From assembly GCF_001632365.1 (NCBI RefSeq), contig NW_024468512.1:910355-974354 (forward strand): a stretch of DNA of 64,000 bases. The letters are read 5' to 3'. Positions 1 through 10,411 of this stretch are shown here, one piece after another (position 1 is the first letter of the stretch; each line of letters begins with the position of its first letter). This DNA comes from Laetiporus sulphureus 93-53 (lineage: Eukaryota; Basidiomycota; Agaricomycetes; Polyporales; Laetiporaceae). The notes below the pieces were generated by a model. That model saw only the letters and a list, made by a program, of their open reading frames with translations. It ran no database searches and was not told the DNA's origin. Made by a program: the position numbers and the translations under genes.

Positions 1-1340
1 TGCCTTGCGAGGTGAGCTCGGCGATTTCTTGTTGCCGGGACTCCCTATGTACACCGCGAGTTAGGATTCCGGCCTCGTGAGCGAATTGACATCTAGATCG
101 TACCAACTGGCAACGTAAGGTGTACGCCTGACGCTGAGGGGCCGACCGGAATAGACGAGGGTTCGGGTTACATCGTCGTATCCGGCGGACACCACGAGGT
201 CCTTGTGGATTTTGGGAGCGCCTGATTCCACACTCGCTACAAATCGTGTGCCCACCCAGACTCCATCCGCCCCATACCTACAGATATTAGGTTGCGTTAG
301 CGCGCAATCTCGTAGGAGCGTCGAAGGAAGATTGCTGACGTTAGAGCGGCTGCTAGACCACGTCCGTCTGCAATTCCGCCTGCTGCGATGACAATGATAG
401 GTTTGCCTGTGAGTGGGCTCTTTGCGTTTCTGCACGAGTCCACAACTGCGGGAATGAGGACCGAGAACGGTGTATCACCGGTGTGTCCTCCGCCTTCACC
501 ACCCTGTGCGCATATCATATCCACGCCTAATGGTATGTCGTGCGACTGTCAGTGACAAATCAACTTTCGTTCAAACAGGTCCACGTACCCTTGGCCAAGG
601 CTTTGGGGACATGCTAAGACTTTCTGTCAGTAGCGTCAAACGACGTCGATTAAGCAACGATCGTGCCTTAGGATGGCCCACCATGCTAGCAAGCGAGTTA
701 GCACGAAACTTTACCTGCAACGCTTCACTCACTTCATCACAACGATTCCCGCCGCATGCAATTTGTTAACAACATCCTTCGGAGGTACGCCAATCGCGCA
801 AACGAAGAGGGACGCTCTGTTCTTGATGATGATGTCGATCAACTCGGGCAAGTGCCCTTTCGTGTAGTCATACTGAGAAGTGCCTGAGTTACCGCGTTCC
901 GCGTCCATGAGTTACTGATAGACAGCTAACGTACGTTAGTTTTCCGTGCATTCCCTCCTATTTGCGGGAGAGCTAGATCAACACCGAAAGGAGCATTCTT
1001 GTCCTCCAGGTAACTCTTCAGTTCGTCGATGGCCTGCTGTAACACTTTGGGGCTATAATGGATGCCGCCTATCACGCCGATGCCACCTGTGTCATGCAGA
1101 TCGTTGTGATCAGCCATACAGTACGACACGGAGGAGTCGCATTACCAGCATTTGTAACTGCCGCAGCGAGCCTCGGTCCTGCGGCGACGTTCATCCCTGC
1201 GATGTAGCAGAGACGTTTAGCATATGCACAGCTTCTCAGCGACAGGCTAGCTAGTAGATCGTACCGGCAAGCATGACAGGATGGTTGATATTGAATTGCC
1301 TCGTCAAAGGCGTGTTGAACACTGAGGGAGAGGATGGCAT
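1..1340 (-). CDS. Nitronate monooxygenase (2-nitropropane dioxygenase family), 3' end outside window
   Basis: FMN-dependent enzyme that oxidises alkyl nitronates to carbonyl compounds and nitrite. Exons on the minus strand: 1340-1265, 1196-1146, 1086-935, 872-733, 685-667, 613-589, 526-340, 277-104, 44-1; all phases agree. Family landmarks are visible: HPVMLAGMN near the N-terminus, NAGGIGVIGG, APFGVDL, the flavin-contacting QGGEGGGHTG, AAGGIADGRG and YGADGVWVGTRFV. The reading runs off the left edge after RQQEIAELTSQG, so a short C-terminal piece is missing. The start (MPSSPSVFNTPL) is the first ATG in frame with the first exon. Intron 614-666 appears to use a GC donor (AAG|GCACGA). Divergent from the heme-lyase gene. 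Family assignment is secure; the substrate is not. Confidence 0.9.
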
Positions 1341-2157
1341 ATTGACAAACTGGTTAGCGAGAGGTGGAGAGAGCCCTGAAGGGGACGCGGTAGCGGAAGG
1401 AGAGTACTGTAAGGCTACTTATATTGAGAACCGATGCGCGTGCTATATAACCGGACAAATGATACATCCTGGTATCACAATCGAACTCAATCGAACCCCG
1501 CATTGAGCATCATGGGATCGGGTCAAAGCGCTTGGCTACCGAGGATGACTTCGTCTAGACTTCGTCGACATATGTGCCACCCGGACACGACGACAATAGC
1601 CTACGGTATGCGTAAAATCGGACATCGCAGATATCACCATGGGATTGGATGACTTTTCTCTACACCGTCTTCAAGCTGCTCTGAATGAGCAAAGTAACTA
1701 CCACGTTGGAGGGTATTGCCATCAAACCGCCGCCAAGATGGTTTTCTCAGGGCATCATTTGGCAATGACATGATCAGCAGACCATCTCATTTCCACATCC
1801 TCAGGAATATCGTGAAAAGCGGACATAGCACGGTGACTTGAGGAAGCCGGCATAAAACACGAGTGCTGCCTGACCATGGTACTTCTCCACATCTTCCGAA
1901 TCAACCATGGGTCGCTCATGATAGCACGCACTTGCACACGGAGGAGCTTGACCAATGGGACGTAAAGGCTACTGCGCATGGTCCTTGTTCACCTGTCAAG
2001 TTTCCAGACGACATCTGTACCCTATAGCGAATTCAAGTATCTGAATAAATGGCTTCGTCTTCGCGTGCAATCTGCGCGACGCGACAGGCCGTAACGGTGC
2101 ACGTGGTACGCGTTTTTGAGGGCGCCTAAATGCTGTTTCCTTGCTTGCATTGTTCGC
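1341..2157. promoter_or_regulatory. Divergent promoter region, no gene seen
   Basis: 817 bp between the ATG of the nitronate monooxygenase (minus) and that of the heme lyase (plus). Open frames here are short and match no family I know. A palindromic CACGTG lies at 2100-2105, about 55 bp upstream of the heme-lyase ATG. No clear TATA box was found for either gene. Confidence 0.5.
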
Positions 2158-2921
2158 ATGTCCTCCAGTGCTGAAAAGTGTCCAGTCGACCACGGCGCTC
2201 TCGCTGCATCGGCAGACAAGTGCCCTGTCGACCACACCTCTCGCTCCTCATGGGCAAGTCTTCTTCCACCTCATGACTCTAATCCGTCACCACGACCGAA
2301 CGGAGCGCCGGCCCACCTCCCACTGGTCCGTGAAATCTCCTCTATCCCCAAAGTCGATGGCGGCAACTGGGTATACCCGTCGCAAGCTCAGTTCTACTCT
2401 GCTATGGCGCGGAAGAACCACAACCCTCAGGCCTCCGATATGAAAGTTATTGTGCCGATCCACAACGCCGTCAACGAGAGGGCATGGGCAGAAGTCATGA
2501 AATGGGAGGCGGGTCAGGGCGGTGACAAGTGCGGGGGTGTGAGGCTTGTGAGTTTCAAAGGACGGCCGCAGGACTTGTCGCCCAGGGCAAGATGGAGGTC
2601 ACTCATAGGGTACGCATCTCTGCAACGAGGGTAACGATGACATGCTAATTGCGCTCGACGTTGCTCAGATACTCCCCTCCATTCGATCGCCACGACTGGG
2701 TAATCGACCGCTGCGGAACGCGCGTTCGCTATATCATAGATTTCTATACCGGCCATACAGGGGGCTCCCCATCTGGCAACCTATCCTTCTATCTGGATGC
2801 TAGACCTGCACTTGATAATTGGGATGGAGTGAGGATGCGAGTCGAACGGTTCTGTGAGCGGTGGATCGGCAGATCATGGAGTAGTCCAGTACCTCCAGAG
2901 CATACGACATCTCGTTCATAA
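2158..2921 (+). CDS. CYC3: Holocytochrome c synthase (cytochrome c heme lyase)
   Basis: Mitochondrial intermembrane-space enzyme that attaches heme covalently to apocytochrome c. Two exons, 2158-2609 and 2669-2921, joined through a 59-nt intron to give 234 residues. The N-terminus carries two heme-regulatory CP motifs (KCPVDH, residues 6-11 and 20-25). The conserved core follows: NWVYPSQAQFY, NAVNERAW, KGRPQDLSPRAR, PPFDRHDWVIDRCG (the intron falls just before this), YIIDFYTG and LDARPALD. I chose ATG 2158 rather than the in-frame 2116 because family members start close before the CP motifs. The length is typical. Whether it serves cytochrome c only or also c1 cannot be told from sequence. 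Confidence 0.95.
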
Positions 2922-3011
2922 TATAGACCTTGTTCACCACATGCGCAAGCCTTGTATTTGCGCACCGAACAATCAACTCATCCACCATATATGAAAGCCA
3001 ACTCGGCAACG

Positions 3012-4545
3012 CTACCGTTTCCCCTGTCTCGGCTTTTTGGGAAGCGGCCGCGGGACATCAGCATCAGTTTCACTGTCACTGTCCTCCGCACTCTCGTCTC
3101 CGTCTTCCTCGCTGCCATTGTACTCTTCTTCGTCGTCCCAGGCACCTTCATCCTCATGCTCCTCGTCCCCACCCGATAATTCAGAGCCGTCCGCACCATC
3201 TTCCTGTTCCTCCTCACCGTTATCTTCACCACTACCTGTCTCCGCATCCTTTCCACCGACCAACTTTTTCTTCCGTTGAATGTTGCGCTCCTGTTGTTCT
3301 CTTCGTTCTCTGCGAAGTTTCTCCTTTGCCGCATGTTCGGCTTTTTGAGAGGCAGCTTGTGCTTTTGTCTTTTTCACTGTAGGGAAATTCGGCTATCAGG
3401 CATGAGTTCAGGTGGGGAGGACTCCGCAACGTACCGAATTCATGGTATATAACAGCACCTTCCTTGCCAGGAAGCCCCTCCGTAATTTTGACCAGCCTCA
3501 ACTCCATCCTTGGTCCTACCTCATCGAGCCTCACGGCTCGCTTTTCTCCCTTCTTGTTGTTCCTGCCTACATAGTCGTCCGCCAATGAAACGACGTCCGC
3601 ATCGTCCCCAGCGGCACTTGACGCAGATGAGGCCGCAGACTCATACCCGTCGCTGGCGCCTGGACCAGGCTCGCCCTTGCGCCTGAGGAAGAAATCCGCG
3701 ACATCCTTCTCATTGCCCAGGTCGAGATATGTCTTGGATGACGACGCAGCCTTGGACGATGCTCCCTCCAGTACGCGTCGGACCCGTTTAGAGATGCCAT
3801 ACGGCTTGACAGTTATGAGGTAATGACGGAAATCGATAGTGCCGCGATCGGCATTGTATGAGATGAGGACGACACGGCGAGCGGACGAGAGTGCTATCTT
3901 CTGCGGTGATAATGGAGGGAACAGTGTCTGGAAGGTCTTCATAAGGAGGGACAGATGCGGAGGTGTCGTCGGTCCGGGCTGCGGGAAGGACGCTAGCACA
4001 AGCTATGTGCAGATACCCTGAGCTGTGGACTTCAACGAAGCGGATTCATGTACTCACCAGCGGCGGGTTGAGATAGTCGGTGCTGCTCATACTGCGCGCT
4101 CTGCGAGATGAGTTGAGCATATCCTTGATCAAGCTGTACCGCTCTACTCGGAAACTCAGTGTCGGCCCAGCAGAGAGTCGAACGATTCGAAGGGATGGTG
4201 CGACGTCCGTCAGCGTGAACGCCAATAGATGCGTAACGCCAAGGGCAGGAGCCATCGTGAAGAAGTCCTTGAGCTTGTTCCGCGTACGCTCCTTCACTTG
4301 CGGCGTGAGTTCAGCTCCTCAAAACCAGAGCAGTGGCCAGTCAATAACCGACGAAGAGGACTGACCTTCAAACGGCTCGCAGTGTTCGGCTCCATGACTT
4401 TGCGCACATCTCTGACCAGCTGGGTGAGAGACGTGCCCACCTGCCCATGTTTGATTACGAAGGACCTCGGGACTCCCTCTGCAGATCCTGGGTTCGAGGC
4501 AACTCCTCCCTTGAGATGCGTACGATTCTTTCGACGACGAGCCAT
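3012..4545 (-). CDS. SSF1: Ribosome biogenesis protein SSF1/PPAN (Brix domain)
   Basis: Nucleolar factor needed for assembly of the large ribosomal subunit (27S pre-rRNA processing). Exons: 4545-4366, 4291-4058, 4002-3435, 3376-3012; 448 residues, close to yeast Ssf1. Landmarks: a basic N-terminus MARRRKNRTH, PRSFVIKHG, VRDVRKVMEPNTASRLK, KERTRNKLKDF, NPPLLVLASFPQPG, the Brix-domain end GPRMELRLVKI, and YHEFVKKTKAQ. After that come a basic coiled segment and a long acidic tail (about residues 360-440), as in other SSF proteins. The start is the ATG at 4545; a longer in-frame reading upstream has no family support. All four exons are in phase. Confidence 0.95.
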
Positions 4546-5139
4546 GGTCAAGTCCAAAAGTTGATTTATGTACAAGAAATTGATGGCAGATACTGTTGCA
4601 TCTCGATCACTTCTTCAGAATGGCTGTTTGTCTGTATTTGGCGTCAGTGGCGGTGGCAAAGGACCGAATGAAGCTGTGGACAGGATAAGGCTGAAAACGG
4701 TTATTCAATAACGCGACGGCACAGGTACATGAGCGCAACAAGAACGATTGGGAGCAGCAAGTAAAGTGGACCTAGCAGGATAGCAGAGCGATATACAGGA
4801 ACGAAGATTAACGGATCGAGTGAGAGAAGGTGTTCAAGACTACAGTGAGGATGAGGGCGAGCAAGAATGATACAGATTCAGGGTATGTCACCAAGATCAG
4901 TAATATAGCCGTAGGACCACGAGTTCCGGATGGGAGACCATTAAATAAATAGAAGACGCCCGGAGGACGACAGTCGAAGAACGAAATGAACGACTCGAAG
5001 TAGAGGCAGACGACCAGAGCCCCGCACGAACAGGACGCACTCCAAGACGACGCATTCAGCACTACTTCCCAGCTGCAACCGTGCCTTCGAGTTCGGCGTG
5101 TAGACATCAGCTTAATGCTGAAGGGGATAGATCGATGAA
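4546..5139. other. Interval between SSF1 and PKA with unassigned hydrophobic minus-strand reading
   Basis: 594 bp separate the start of SSF1 from the stop of the PKA gene (both minus). A minus-strand frame ending in TAA at 4701-4703 encodes a hydrophobic C-terminus (DPLIFVPVYRSAILLGPLYL and onward, about 38 residues). Another frame upstream (about 5107-4808) also reads into hydrophobic residues. A 52-nt candidate intron links them only with a frame conflict. It may be a small tail-anchored protein with an unresolved intron, or UTR sequence. No function assigned. Confidence 0.25.
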
Positions 5140-6619
5140 TTAGAACTCCAAGAATTGGTAGGCCGTGGGATCAAAACGTTGCTGAAGAGCCCGGGGATTT
5201 TCTTCCCGAATGAGCCCAGGGAACTCCTCCGATGGAGGAAGAGGAAGATCCGTCAAATGGCGTGTGTCGTCCAATGAATTCACATGGGGGATAATCGGAG
5301 CCTAACAAAGAATGTGATTTCTCCGATACGATAGGCAAAGCCATGGAGACTTACTCTGATCTCCCGCCGTTCCAGAGCATCCCAATCAACGCCGCGGAAC
5401 CAGGGATGGTCTAAGACGTCTTGGGGACCTCCGATCAAATTTCCGAGTCGCTTGGTGCGGTCTGGATGCAGAAAGGCCTTGATAATATCTTTCGTCAGAG
5501 GATCTATGTCCCTCGGCCAATGGATTCTGCCCTTCAGAATTTTCTCATAGATCCCATATGCCGTCTGGTCGAAGAAAGGAGGATACCCAACCACCATCTC
5601 GTAGCAGAGAATACCACATGCCCACCAGTCCGCAGCCTTTCCGTGACCGTCCGACTGAATGATCTCTGGAGCCAAGTATTCCGGAGTGCCGCATAGGGTC
5701 CATGTGCGGTCATCAACTATTTTCGCGAAGCCAAAATCCGTCAAGCGAAGGTATCCGCGCGAATCCAGAAGGAGATTCTCCGGCTTGAGGTCGCGATATA
5801 TGATATTGAAGGAGTGGAGATATTTTAGAGCAAGGATGATGGTCGCAAGATAGAACCGTGTGACATCGGGTGTGAATCGCCGCGCCCTCCGGAGGTGGGT
5901 GAAGAGCTCTCCGCCAGGAACATAGGACAATAGCATGTAAATGTTGAGGCTGTCCTGGAACGTCGCATACAAGTCGACAATGAAAGGGTGCCGGACACGT
6001 GATAATATATATCTTTCAGCGTTTACATGTTCTACTTGGCGCAGGCGGACAATTTCGGTCTTGCGCAGTACTTTGAGCGCGAAGCAGCTTTGAGTGCGAG
6101 GTGATGATGCACCGCGTAAGCGTACGAGGAGGACGCGCCCAAATGTCCCCGTGCCTAATACAGAAGCCACTGTCAGGATATCGGACGGAAAACAGCGACG
6201 AGGAGCTTACCCAGCGTCCCCTTCACCTCAAAGTCAGTCAATTTGAGTGTGCCTCTTGCCAAATGACACTCTTCATCCTCAAGATGCCGTAACGGTGGTC
6301 TAGGGGAAGAAGGTCTAGGATCTATATCCATAGCTTGCTGAGAATCTCCTGGGCAGCTATCTGAAGAACAAGGTTCAATATCGAGATGATTATTGCTATC
6401 GCGACTGTAGCGAGAGTCGGTAGCGATGGAAAGGACAGGATCGTCTTCTTCGCTGTGGCCCGGAGACATTGGTGGAGTTATAGGGCCTTGTCCGGCTGCA
6501 AACTCCGAGCCGCGCTGGGGGAGCGCGAGGTTTGCTGGGGCGGGCCGATTGCGAGAGCTTGCGCTGGGTAAAGAAGTCGAGCGAAACGCAGGAGGGAAGG
6601 GGTGTTCCATGGTGTGCAT
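5140..6619 (-). CDS. PKA1: cAMP-dependent protein kinase catalytic subunit (AGC kinase)
   Basis: Ser/Thr kinase released from its regulatory subunit by cAMP; in fungi it controls nutrient response, growth and mating. Exons: 6619-6211, 6154-5355, 5301-5140; 456 residues. A Ser/Pro-rich N-terminal extension of about 120 residues precedes LTDFEVKGTLG. The glycine loop GTGTFGRV is split by the first intron. Further landmarks: ALKVLRK (ATP lysine), YRDLKPEN (catalytic loop), DFGFAK, TWTLCGTPEYLAPE (activation loop with its phospho-threonine) and the AGC C-tail ending FLEF. The third exon supplies that C-tail and confirms the model. Start is 6619 or, nine bases downstream, 6610. Downstream gene of the same strand: SSF1. 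A second PKA gene elsewhere in the genome is likely. Confidence 0.93.
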
Positions 6620-7239
6620 TCAATACAACAGATTGGTCGAGGTAAACGCCTGCTCGCCTGGAGGACTGGCGGCTGCAACATGAGGGCTGTCAAATTGAAA
6701 GAGGATCTCCGACGGCACGTGTGAGGGAAGCACATACCGTGACGACAATTAGGGGGTGGTCAAGGTAGTGTTCACTCAAAACATTGGATGGCACGGAATA
6801 TATACAGGGGATCTGCAGAGGAGATGCTCGCGGACTGCAAGGAAGCAATCACACAGCACGGAATCAGAGGGCTGTGTTAGCTGAGTGTAGCAGATCTCGG
6901 GAGGCAAATGTAAGCGGTGAGCGCATCAGAAGGGTTTTCCGTGCGCATACCTATGGTGCTGGACAGCTACGGGCGTGTGCGCTCTACGCACTACAGTGGA
7001 CTGCGATTAACATACAGAGAGGGGAGAAAAAGAGTGATGAGATGCAGAGATTTAACTAATTGGTTAGCATCTCCCATAGAAGACTCGGATCTAGATCCCA
7101 CGGCACACGTGATCCCATCGCGACGCGATCGCGGAGTCAAAACGCCAAGCGCCCGGGCAAGCGCGCATCGGCGGAACTCAACGACATCATCGAACTCTGG
7201 CGCTCTTCTTTCTCCGAATACACTTCATCAAGCGAACAG
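6620..7239. promoter_or_regulatory. PKA upstream region, no gene seen
   Basis: 620 bp between the PKA start and the stop of the dioxygenase gene, both on the minus strand. It contains two CACGTG palindromes (6716-6721 and 7106-7111). A plus-strand open frame of 118 codons (6917-7273) overlaps the end of the dioxygenase gene and has no recognisable features, so I treat it as chance. The interval is best read as PKA promoter and 5' leader plus the dioxygenase 3' UTR. Confidence 0.45.
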
Positions 7240-8594
7240 TCACAAGCCAAAGGCGAACGTAGGTGCACCGTAAATCGCAGATAGCACTCGAACCTCTCCA
7301 TCTCCTCCTGCACCTGCCGCCACGTACAGCGGGACAAAGTGCTCCGCACGCGGGTGCGCAGCGCGGAACCCCGGATGCTGCATGAGCTTGATCATTTGCT
7401 CCTTTCTAGCGTTCGGCTACGATTGAACCTTCGGTGAATATACAATAGTGAAGAAGTACAGTCTTGTTCTTACCTCCGGCACCGTGACCGCATCGAGAAT
7501 GGCTTTGTCAAACTCCTTCACAACGGACTTAGCAGACTGTTCCGCAAAGGCCGACCAGTCGCGCAGATTATGGACTAACAAGCCGCCCGACAGAACCAGA
7601 ATTCCCTCGCGTCTGTGACGAAGCAGCGGTAAATAACAGTATGCGGATGTGCCGCATCAACAAAATGCCTACCTCAGTTGTTCGACCACCTTTCCCACCG
7701 CCCAGTTCTTCTCAGGGCTCAAGCTTCCATCAATTGAGACCTCTACAATAGGCGTCTCGAGGAATTCTTCACCAAACATCAATCGGAAAGGCACGAAAAC
7801 TCCGTGATCCAGTCCTGGGCCAGCAAATCCCCTGCCGTCTTCCCCTCGAGCTTCCATTCGGGACGTAGTACGGGCGAGGTGGCCAGCCTTAGCATCTCAC
7901 TATCAATACTTCGCTGCATATGGCTAGTAGTGCGTGATGAAATAACGTCTAACCTCCTTGTAAAGCTGTACGACGCGCTGGGAAAGCGCCGAATCTCCGC
8001 GTGAATGGAACTTCAATTGATACAACGCAGGCTGGAAGCCAAAGTAGTCCATAAGCAGTGGGTTCGAGTCGCCATAATCGGTCACTGAAAACTCTGTCTC
8101 GGAAGTCTGTGTGAGCTACGAGCAGCGCGTTACGTACCAACGCGTTCGCCGACAGTCTCCCAATGAGCGCTGAATATAACGATGCCCTTTGGCTTATACT
8201 TTTTAAGCAAAACAGGGCCGAAATCTTTCAAGAACGTCGCCAATGGACCCTTTGGACCCATGGCTTCCGTGACCTGGTTACCACCTGCATCGGATTCAGG
8301 GAACGCGAGGAATGGGGAGCCGTGTCCAAAGAAGAAAGACGGAATCTTCTCGGGCGAGGAAGGCAGTTCCTCTAGTGCCTTCCGCCACTCCGCCTGTGTC
8401 TTTGGCAAAGTTGCATTCGACTGAGGCGCGTTAGACATCGTTCTGACGGACAGAACGGGTAAGATGCGCGAGAATGGTAGCCTGATCACGATGGCTGCCG
8501 AGACGATAGAGAGGACTAGGAACAACGCGAGACGAGAGCTGATGAACGCCGCCACGATGGGCAAAAGAACGAATGCGGGATGCGTAGAGGACAT
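7240..8594 (-). CDS. LigB-type extradiol ring-cleavage dioxygenase (4,5-DOPA-dioxygenase-like)
   Basis: Non-heme iron (or zinc) enzyme family that opens catechol-type rings; the substrate here is unknown. Exons: 8594-8138, 8084-7954, 7887-7673, 7612-7474, 7416-7240; 372 residues. Landmarks: FFFGHGSPFLAF (first metal histidine), GIVIFSAHWET (second), VTDYGDSNPLLMDYFGF, LDHGVFVPFRLMF, LVLSGGLLVHNLRDW, and the C-terminal AEHFVPLYVAAGAG and YGAPTFAFGL. About 50 residues with a hydrophobic stretch precede the usual start; an internal ATG at 8438 (MSNAPQSN) would give a soluble enzyme of ordinary length. All junctions keep phase. Divergent from TFB3 with 182 bp between ATGs. Confidence 0.92.
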
Positions 8595-8776
8595 TCATGG
8601 CTTTTGAAATGCTGCATGCCAGTAGATTACGAAGAAACTCGAAAAGTGTGCGGAAGAAATTCCCTAAATGGAAAGATGACGAAAATCGGAATTGTCAGCG
8701 TCTCTGAGATCAGGCGTCGTGCCACAGTTGACTGCTCGTGTACCAGCTGCTTTCTTACAACGGATCTCAATCAATC
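8595..8776. promoter_or_regulatory. Short divergent promoter, dioxygenase / TFB3
   Basis: 182 bp between two start codons on opposite strands, so both 5' UTRs and core promoters must fit here. No TATA element or repeat is evident. Confidence 0.5.
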
Positions 8777-10140
8777 ATGTCGCGTCCAAATGCTGCGAGC
8801 TGGCTCCGTGGGACCGTAATACGAAAAAGTGGTGCATCTACGGGCAACAACACTCGTATCAGCACTCCCCAGGTGCAGAGCACCTCGACGACCGTCTTTG
8901 GTGGCGGTGTGAAGGATCCCTCAGGCAGGACATCAGAGTACTTTGTAAGCACCCAATCACATCTGCGAGCACGTATAGCCTGATTGGCCGCAGTCGATGG
9001 ATGATCAATGCCCAGTGTGCAAGTCTGACAGATATCTGAATCCGAAACTTCGCCTTCTGGTCAGCGCATGCTATCACAAGATGTGTGGATGATGTAGCGG
9101 CGCGCATGCTATGCCATTGACTAAGATGTATCACAGGTGTGAATCATGCATAGACCGCCTGTTTACTCTGGGCCCTGCACCATGTCCAATCTGCGGCAAG
9201 ATCCTAAGGAAGCTTGCCTTCACTCCTCAAACTTTCGAAGATCTGGGAGTTGAGAAAGAAGTCGCCGTGCGAAGGCGAATTGCCAAAGAGTGAGTTGCGA
9301 ACACCTATCTTCTCGTGATTCTCACTCGCGCAGGTTTAACAAACGACGGGAGGATTTCCCTGACCTTCGTTCTTACAATAACTACTTGGAGGAGGTGGAG
9401 GATATCGGTGAGTTAAATATACGCTCTCTGTCTTGTTGTAGTCTCATCTAACGGCGTGGGCCTTAGCGTTTAACCTCATCAACGACATAGATATTCCCCA
9501 AACCGAAGCTCGCATTGCGGCATATCGTAAAGAGAACGCAGCTTTGATCGAGCTGAACATCCAACGGGAAGAACAGTACAACCGCCACCTCAAAGAACAA
9601 GAAGAAGCTGAGCGTCAAGAGCGTGAGCAACGCGTACTGGAGCTGCGCCGTGCCGAAGAAGAGGAGCGAGAGGAGCGAGAAAAAGAGCGTGAGGATATCA
9701 TCGACCAGCTCGAGACGAGCGACAAGGACGCGATTAAACTCGTCGCGCGCTCCCGTGCCGAGGCTCACAAGCGCGCATCGGCGCGCTCGTCTGCCGCTAT
9801 GAACGGAACGCAGGCCTCCCGGCTGATGCGCTCTAGGGCAGTACAGAACACGGTCATGCCGGACGTCCCGCACGTTGCTCTGCAAGACGACTGGTACTCC
9901 TACAGCGACATGTTCGTCTTGCAAAACAACTATGATGATCCCTTGAGCGAGGCCGTCCGGCGAGATAAGGAGGGTATCATGAGAGCTGGCGGCTACCGTG
10001 TTCAAGAAGCATGGGAGCGGGCGTTGCGCTCAGCTGTCGCTGGGCTGGAAATCATGCCTCTAGAGGGTCTGCACCCTCAAAATAGTGAGCAATTGGATCT
10101 TCTAGGGAGGACCTCGGATGCGATGGAAGCACCCGCGTAG
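8777..10140 (+). CDS. TFB3: TFIIH / CDK-activating kinase assembly factor TFB3 (MAT1)
   Basis: RING protein that joins the Kin28/CDK7-cyclin kinase module to core TFIIH, for transcription and DNA repair. Exons: 8777-8944, 8994-9082, 9137-9289, 9334-9407, 9467-10140; 385 residues. The RING finger (about residues 62-108) is assembled across three exons: DDQCPVCKSDRYLNPKLRLL, CYHKMCESCIDRLF, GPAPCPICGKILRK. Then come the MAT1 core (FNKRREDFPDLRSYNNYLEE, INDIDI), a long charged coiled coil and a C-terminal region. I took ATG 8777 because MSRPNAASW is the first plausible N-terminus; an upstream in-frame start would add 13 residues. It is somewhat longer than yeast or human homologues because of the C-terminal part. 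Confidence 0.94.
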
Positions 10141-10411
10141 CGCTCCGTGTGGCGTTGATACCATTGCGGTATGACTAGCAGTGCTCAGGGAGCAATTTCA
10201 CACTTGTAAATAGTTGTTGCAAGCACAGCATATGTATAATGTACTATTTAAAATTTGGAATAACCGGTATTGATCAAACTGAGATCAGGAAACGAGAATA
10301 CATGGTCAGGACATGATCGTGGCGACTCGCGCCAGGAAGGACGATCATTTCATCGTAACGTTGGGGTGATAACTGGGTAAGGCGCGGTTGAATACCAACA
10401 CTTGTCCGGCA

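Noticed and set aside
1425..1515. Possible tRNA on the minus strand (gaatcgaacccc)
   Set aside because: The reverse complement resembles a B-box only in part, and the flanks do not form the acceptor or anticodon stems.
4485..4505. tRNA B-box-like ggttcgaggc
   Set aside because: It lies inside the first coding exon of SSF1; no A-box, no acceptor stem and no run of T downstream.
6917..7273. 118-codon plus-strand open frame
   Set aside because: No motif, overlaps the end of the dioxygenase gene on the other strand, composition as in non-coding DNA.
8060..8075. tRNA B-box-like ggttcgagtc
   Set aside because: It encodes part of the conserved GDSNPLLMD block of the dioxygenase and has no cloverleaf around it.
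9463..10005. 180-codon minus-strand frame opposite TFB3
   Set aside because: Antisense shadow of the charged coiled coil of TFB3.
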